64,000 bases of DNA from CAXBNB01 sp040151475 (lineage in GTDB: Bacteria > Bacteroidota > Bacteroidia > Cytophagales > Cyclobacteriaceae), in the NCBI RefSeq assembly GCF_040151475.1, contig NZ_JBDKWG010000104.1, positions 18,177-82,176 on the forward strand, in the 5' to 3' direction. The notes under the pieces were generated by a model. It made no database searches. It saw only the letters and a list, made by a program, of their open reading frames with translations, and was not told the DNA's origin. Positions 61,144 to 64,000 of the stretch are shown here, one piece after another. Position 1 is the first letter of the stretch. Every line of letters starts with the position of its first letter. The position numbers and the translations under genes are program-made.

Positions 61144-62496
61144 ATGAGCGAGAAGGCATTCAAAATATTCGTTGTTGAGGATGACGAATGGTATAGAAAA
61201 TTGTTGGCACATACACTTAGCCTTAATCCTGATCACGAAGTGCATACTTACGAGAACGGAAAGTCTCTGCTTGCTGCCCTGAATCAAAAGCCTGACTTGA
61301 TTACACTCGATTTCAGGCTACCTGATTATTTGGGATCCGATTTATTTGATAAAATAAAATCTTCTAATCCGGATGTGGAAATCATCATTATTTCTGAACA
61401 GCAAGACATAGAGACGGCCGTGAGCTTGTTAAAAAAAGGAGCTTACGATTACCTCACCAAAACTGATGACATTCGTGACCGTCTGATCCATGTGCTCAAT
61501 CAACTCGGAAAGAGCAAAAAACTAAAGCAAAGGGTAGAATCTCTGGAACAGGAAGTTGAAAAAAAATATGATTTCCAATCAACTTTTATAGGACAAAGTA
61601 GTGGACTGAAGAAGGTTTTTAAGCTCATTGAAAAAGCCACTTCCACCAATATCAATGTAATGATTACAGGTGAAACGGGTACGGGTAAAGAAGTGGTGGC
61701 CAAAGCCATACATTACAACAGTAAGCTAAAGAAAAAACCTTTTGTGCCAGTAAATATGAGTGCCATACCAAAGGACTTAGTGGAAAGTGAGCTTTTCGGA
61801 CATGAGAAAGGAGCTTTTACCGGAGCTACCGAAAAACATATTGGAAAATTTGAACAGGCACACGAAGGAACACTATTTCTTGATGAAATAGCAGAAATGG
61901 ATATTTCACTCCAGGCTAAGTTGCTAAGGGCACTACAGGAAAAGGAAATCAACAGAGTTGGTGGTAAAGGATCAATTAAGGTTAACTGTCGGGTGGTTGT
62001 AGCTACTCATAAAAACCTGCTCGAAGAAATAAAAACTGGTAATTTTAGAGAAGACCTCTATTATCGTTTGTTTGGATTGCCTATTGAATTGCCTCCACTT
62101 CGGGAAAGAGATAAAGACATAGTGTTATTGGCAAAACATTTTGTAACGTCATTTGCCAGAGAAAACAATCAACAACCTAAAACCTTTGCCAAACAAACCC
62201 TTCAAAAACTTTTAAGCTATCCATTTCCAGGCAATATCCGGGAATTAAAATCTATAGTAGAACTGGCTATGGTCATGGCAGATGGACAGGAAATACAACC
62301 GGATGATCTCACGTTTACTCAAAAAGATGTAGTGTCCGAAATATTCTCAGATGAGCTGACTATGAAAGAGTATCAACTCAAAATTATTTCTCTCTATTTG
62401 AAGCAATACAATGACGACATCAAGCTGGTAGCCGACAAACTGGACATTGGTCAATCCACCATATATCGAATACTCAAGGAAAATTCCATCTCATAA
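61144..62496 (+). CDS. sigma-54-dependent response regulator (NtrC family)
   Basis: A 450-aa protein: receiver with Asp56 (LDFRLPDYLGSD), an AAA+ domain with Walker A GETGTGKE (about 175), the sigma-54 contact loop GAFTGA (about 223-228) intact, and a Fis-type helix-turn-helix at the end (VADKLDIGQSTIYRILKENS). It should activate sigma-54 promoters after phosphorylation by the kinase encoded just upstream. Two genes flanking this pair carry similar upstream dyads and -24/-12-like motifs. Confidence 0.93.
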   Translation: MSEKAFKIFVVEDDEWYRKLLAHTLSLNPDHEVHTYENGKSLLAALNQKPDLITLDFRLPDYLGSDLFDKIKSSNPDVEIIIISEQQDIETAVSLLKKGAYDYLTKTDDIRDRLIHVLNQLGKSKKLKQRVESLEQEVEKKYDFQSTFIGQSSGLKKVFKLIEKATSTNINVMITGETGTGKEVVAKAIHYNSKLKKKPFVPVNMSAIPKDLVESELFGHEKGAFTGATEKHIGKFEQAHEGTLFLDEIAEMDISLQAKLLRALQEKEINRVGGKGSIKVNCRVVVATHKNLLEEIKTGNFREDLYYRLFGLPIELPPLRERDKDIVLLAKHFVTSFARENNQQPKTFAKQTLQKLLSYPFPGNIRELKSIVELAMVMADGQEIQPDDLTFTQKDVVSEIFSDELTMKEYQLKIISLYLKQYNDDIKLVADKLDIGQSTIYRILKENSIS

Positions 62497-62506
62497 TAGT
62501 AGCGAT

Positions 62507-62523
62507 TTTCTCATTTTTAGAAA
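62507..62523. promoter_or_regulatory. 17-bp dyad, candidate response-regulator binding site (copy 2)
   Basis: TTTCTCATTTTTAGAAA, 16/17 identical to 57632-57648, located 71 bp upstream of the -24-like GG. The 11-bp difference in spacing from copy 1 is one helical turn. Confidence 0.5.
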
Positions 62524-62545
62524 AAAATCAATCAGAGCTTTTTTG

Positions 62546-62561
62546 TAATCAATTGATTTAA
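62546..62561. promoter_or_regulatory. shared promoter element TAATCAATTGATTTAA (copy 2)
   Basis: It matches 57682-57696 apart from one extra T and starts 32 bp before the -24-like GG, the same offset. It contains the perfect palindrome AATCAATTGATT. Confidence 0.45.
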
Positions 62562-62576
62562 AGCCGACTACAAAAG

Positions 62577-62592
62577 TGGATTAAGAATTGGG
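62577..62592 (+). promoter_or_regulatory. sigma-54-like promoter for the outer-membrane protein gene
   Basis: TGGATTAAGAATTGGG has GG at 62578-62579 and TTGG where TTGC is expected, so the -12 C is missing. It lies 84 nt before the ATG. The match is weaker than at 57713-57728 and rests partly on the shared upstream elements. Confidence 0.35.
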
Positions 62593-62675
62593 ATATCATG
62601 ATCAAATAATATAGAGTCAAATTTGGAAATCCAGTCAGTCCATCAGGCAGGAATTCCATATAAAACCAAAAGATC

Positions 62676-63176
62676 ATGAAACATACAAAAATTATCATTA
62701 CTACTTTATTGCTACTGTCTGCCAGCCTCATTCAGGCTCAAACACTCCGAACAGGCACTACCTACGAAACAGCCATTGGAGTAAGAGGGCTGGGAACTTC
62801 AGGACTTACTATCAAACATTTTACGAGCTCATCTACTGCCATTCACGGAATTATTGGGTTCTATCCCAATGCTTTCTCGGTTTCTGTATTAGGAGAAAAA
62901 TACATCCCTGCATTTGATGTAGCAGGATTGAAATGGTACTACGGTCTGGGAGGTCACTTAGCCACTCAATCCGATTGGGGTAGAAATGAAGGACTCTATA
63001 GAAGAGAAACTTCAGCATTTGGTTTAGGCGTTGATGGCATATTTGGAATAGAATATAAAATAGACAAAACTCCGATAGCAGTGAGTCTGGATTTTAAACC
63101 TTTTTTCGAAATAGCCACAGATGGCAATGCGTTTATGGCTTTAGATCCAGGATTGGGAATCAAAGTAACGTTTTAA
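62676..63176 (+). CDS. small outer-membrane beta-barrel protein
   Basis: A 166-aa protein with a signal peptide (residues 1-21, LLLLSASLIQAQ). The mature part alternates polar and hydrophobic residues in strands (YETAIGVRGLGTSGLTIKHF, FKPFFEIATDGNAFMALD) and ends LGIKVTF, with the aromatic last residue typical of outer-membrane barrels. I do not recognise a specific function. It lies in the candidate sigma-54 regulon with the DUF4382 gene. Confidence 0.75.
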   Translation: MKHTKIIITTLLLLSASLIQAQTLRTGTTYETAIGVRGLGTSGLTIKHFTSSSTAIHGIIGFYPNAFSVSVLGEKYIPAFDVAGLKWYYGLGGHLATQSDWGRNEGLYRRETSAFGLGVDGIFGIEYKIDKTPIAVSLDFKPFFEIATDGNAFMALDPGLGIKVTF

Positions 63177-63235
63177 CCGATAGCTTCAGGGCGTACTGCA
63201 TCAGGTAGAGGTTTAATTTTAAACACTACTTTATT

Positions 63236-63288
63236 CCCGGTAAATATTTATTCCTTTTCAAGGGTGAGTATTTATCGGGATTTTTTTT
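63236..63288 (+). terminator. Rho-independent terminator after the outer-membrane protein gene
   Basis: CCCGGTAAATA (63236-63246) pairs with TATTTATCGGG (63269-63279), with one G-U pair, followed by eight T after an A. The loop is long at 22 nt. Confidence 0.65.
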
Positions 63289-63494
63289 AAGTTAAAGATT
63301 CTTCCTAGCCGTCATAAGCGAAGATTTTTGTCTCTATTTTAGTATCTACTCATCCACAGTTATCTACATAAGTTTACCTTGTCTAACCCTGTCAATTCTT
63401 TGAGGCAGGGGTATAATTGCTCGGACATTTTCTAATCCGTTTACTGACAGGTGTTTATTTGTTATACTTTATATAATAAATATGAATCTTTTCG

Positions 63495-63502
63495 TATATT
63501 TG
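63495..63502 (+). promoter_or_regulatory. -7 box for the PadR gene, with TTTG 23 nt upstream
   Basis: TATATTTG fits TAnnTTTG. A TTTG at 63468-63471 lies 23 nt upstream, within the range reported for Bacteroides promoters. The ATG is at 63527. Repeated TTTGTTATA words around it could be a PadR operator. Confidence 0.5.
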
Positions 63503-63526
63503 TTATATTAAATAGAACAAATTAAT

Positions 63527-63859
63527 ATGGAAAAGAAACATATTGGAGAATTGGAGGAGTTAGTTTTACTTCTCATTGTCATGCTCAAGGAAGACGCCTA
63601 CGGTTTGTCTATCCGAAAATCACTCCAAGAACAAGCTAACCGAACAGTCACAATCGGAGCAGTGCACGGTACACTCAACAGATTAGAAAGCAAAGGGTTT
63701 GTGGAATCTAATCTGGGAGGAGCCACCGAATCAAGAGGAGGTAGGCGCAAAAGACTTTTCACTCTTACAGCCTCGGGCAAGAAGGTGCTACAAAAAAGTC
63801 GTGATGTAAAAGTGAATCTATGGAGCCAGATTCCGGAATTGTCTATAAATAAAATTTGA
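63527..63859 (+). CDS. PadR-family transcriptional regulator
   Basis: A 110-aa protein, the short PadR form. LGELEELVLLLIVMLKEDAYG-type opening (here IGELEELVLLLIVML), then the winged-helix wing in TIGAVHGTLNRLESKGF and SRGGRRKRLFTLTASG. PadR proteins respond to phenolics or drugs or control transporters. In Bacteroidota a PadR of this type often precedes an ABC-permease gene; here a transposase begins about 54 nt after its stop instead, so any partner may be displaced. Confidence 0.88.
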   Translation: MEKKHIGELEELVLLLIVMLKEDAYGLSIRKSLQEQANRTVTIGAVHGTLNRLESKGFVESNLGGATESRGGRRKRLFTLTASGKKVLQKSRDVKVNLWSQIPELSINKI

Positions 63860-63864
63860 ACCTA

Positions 63865-64000
63865 GGAGTCTGTCGGACTTAATAAACCACCCAATTATTT
63901 ATATCTTGGGGCATGATATCATTTATTGGAGCGGATAGAGAACAAGTTTCTTTTATGCCACATGACCTTAACGATTGGCTACCTGAAGATCACTTGGCAA
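63865..64000 (+). mobile_element. left end of an IS element, transposase N-terminus cut by the window
   Basis: From an ATG at 63913 the frame reads 29 codons to the edge, with REQVSFMPHDLNDWLPEDHLA, which resembles the N-terminus of IS1182-type (IS4/IS5-group) transposases: a pattern of 'LPxxLxDxLPExHLA'. The preceding GGAGTCTGTCGGACTTAAT (63865-63883) is a plausible IS left end, but the right end is outside the window. Family assignment rests on this short stretch. Confidence 0.6.

Larger units (their letters stand above)
63177..63526. other. intergenic region between the outer-membrane protein and PadR genes
   Basis: About 350 bp without a credible ORF. It holds the terminator at 63236-63288, an AT-rich stretch, and the PadR promoter with its repeated TTTGTTATA words (63468-63476 and 63499-63507). 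Nothing else was recognised. Confidence 0.7.

Overview
The window looks like a Bacteroidota chromosome, most likely a Cytophagales-type bacterium. The evidence is the many TAnnTTTG -7 boxes, a type IX secretion sorting domain (729-aa FG-GAP protein at 33.4-35.5 kb), a CusA-TolC fusion, the nusB-ytxH-DUF1573-yajC-ybbR-coaE gene order, and an S16 with a long acidic tail. All assignments come from reading the sequence; no database search was run.

Layout. 0-3.1 kb: a sugar-acid or fucose-type catabolic cluster (isochorismatase-like hydrolase cut by the window edge, Gfo/Idh oxidoreductase, fucose mutarotase) with a FadR-type GntR regulator and matching palindromic operators. 3.2-7.5 kb: a four-gene polyamine-type operon (SpeD, membrane-anchored aminopropyltransferase, polytopic membrane protein, flavin oxidoreductase). 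7.58-7.73 kb: a 150-bp MITE-like element. 7.8-20.5 kb: housekeeping genes (rmuC, coaE, ybbR, yajC, nusB, leucine dehydrogenase, ABC exporter) and a large haem lipoprotein. 20.5-26.6 kb: a heavy-metal efflux operon with RND and TolC parts fused.

26.6-28.3 kb is the accessory spot: a membrane-anchored TIR-like protein followed by a frameshifted PIN-domain gene, then a tiny GIY-YIG nuclease gene lying between an intact tRNA-Val(TAC) and a duplicated tRNA 3' part with a different anticodon arm. 28.4-35.5 kb: DUF2461, murF, two divergent MauG-type di-haem peroxidases, an MbnP-like copper protein and a T9SS cargo protein. 35.5-39.7 kb: omega-amidase and methionine-type aminotransferase, def, ruvX, a hemerythrin/RIC protein. 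39.9-43.1 kb: rpsP-rimM-trmD, rplS, dapF. 43.2-44.3 kb: a secreted gene split by a -1 frame change exactly at a T_TTA_AAA heptamer. 44.3-49.3 kb: rluB, scpB, a DksA-like protein, an orphan LolD-type ATPase, a DUF6503 lipoprotein, a ceramidase-like enzyme.

49.4-52.3 kb: a partner-switching module (SpoIIE phosphatase, STAS, HATPase). 52.3-57.5 kb: three periplasmic peptidyl-prolyl isomerases plus a MoxR ATPase. 57.5-63.2 kb: a hybrid histidine kinase and sigma-54-type response regulator flanked by a DUF4382 lipoprotein gene and an outer-membrane protein gene. Both flanking genes carry the same upstream architecture (a 17-bp dyad, a TAATCAAT(T)GATTTAA element, a -24/-12-like motif), which suggests a local sigma-54 regulon. 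The window ends with a PadR regulator and the first codons of a transposase.
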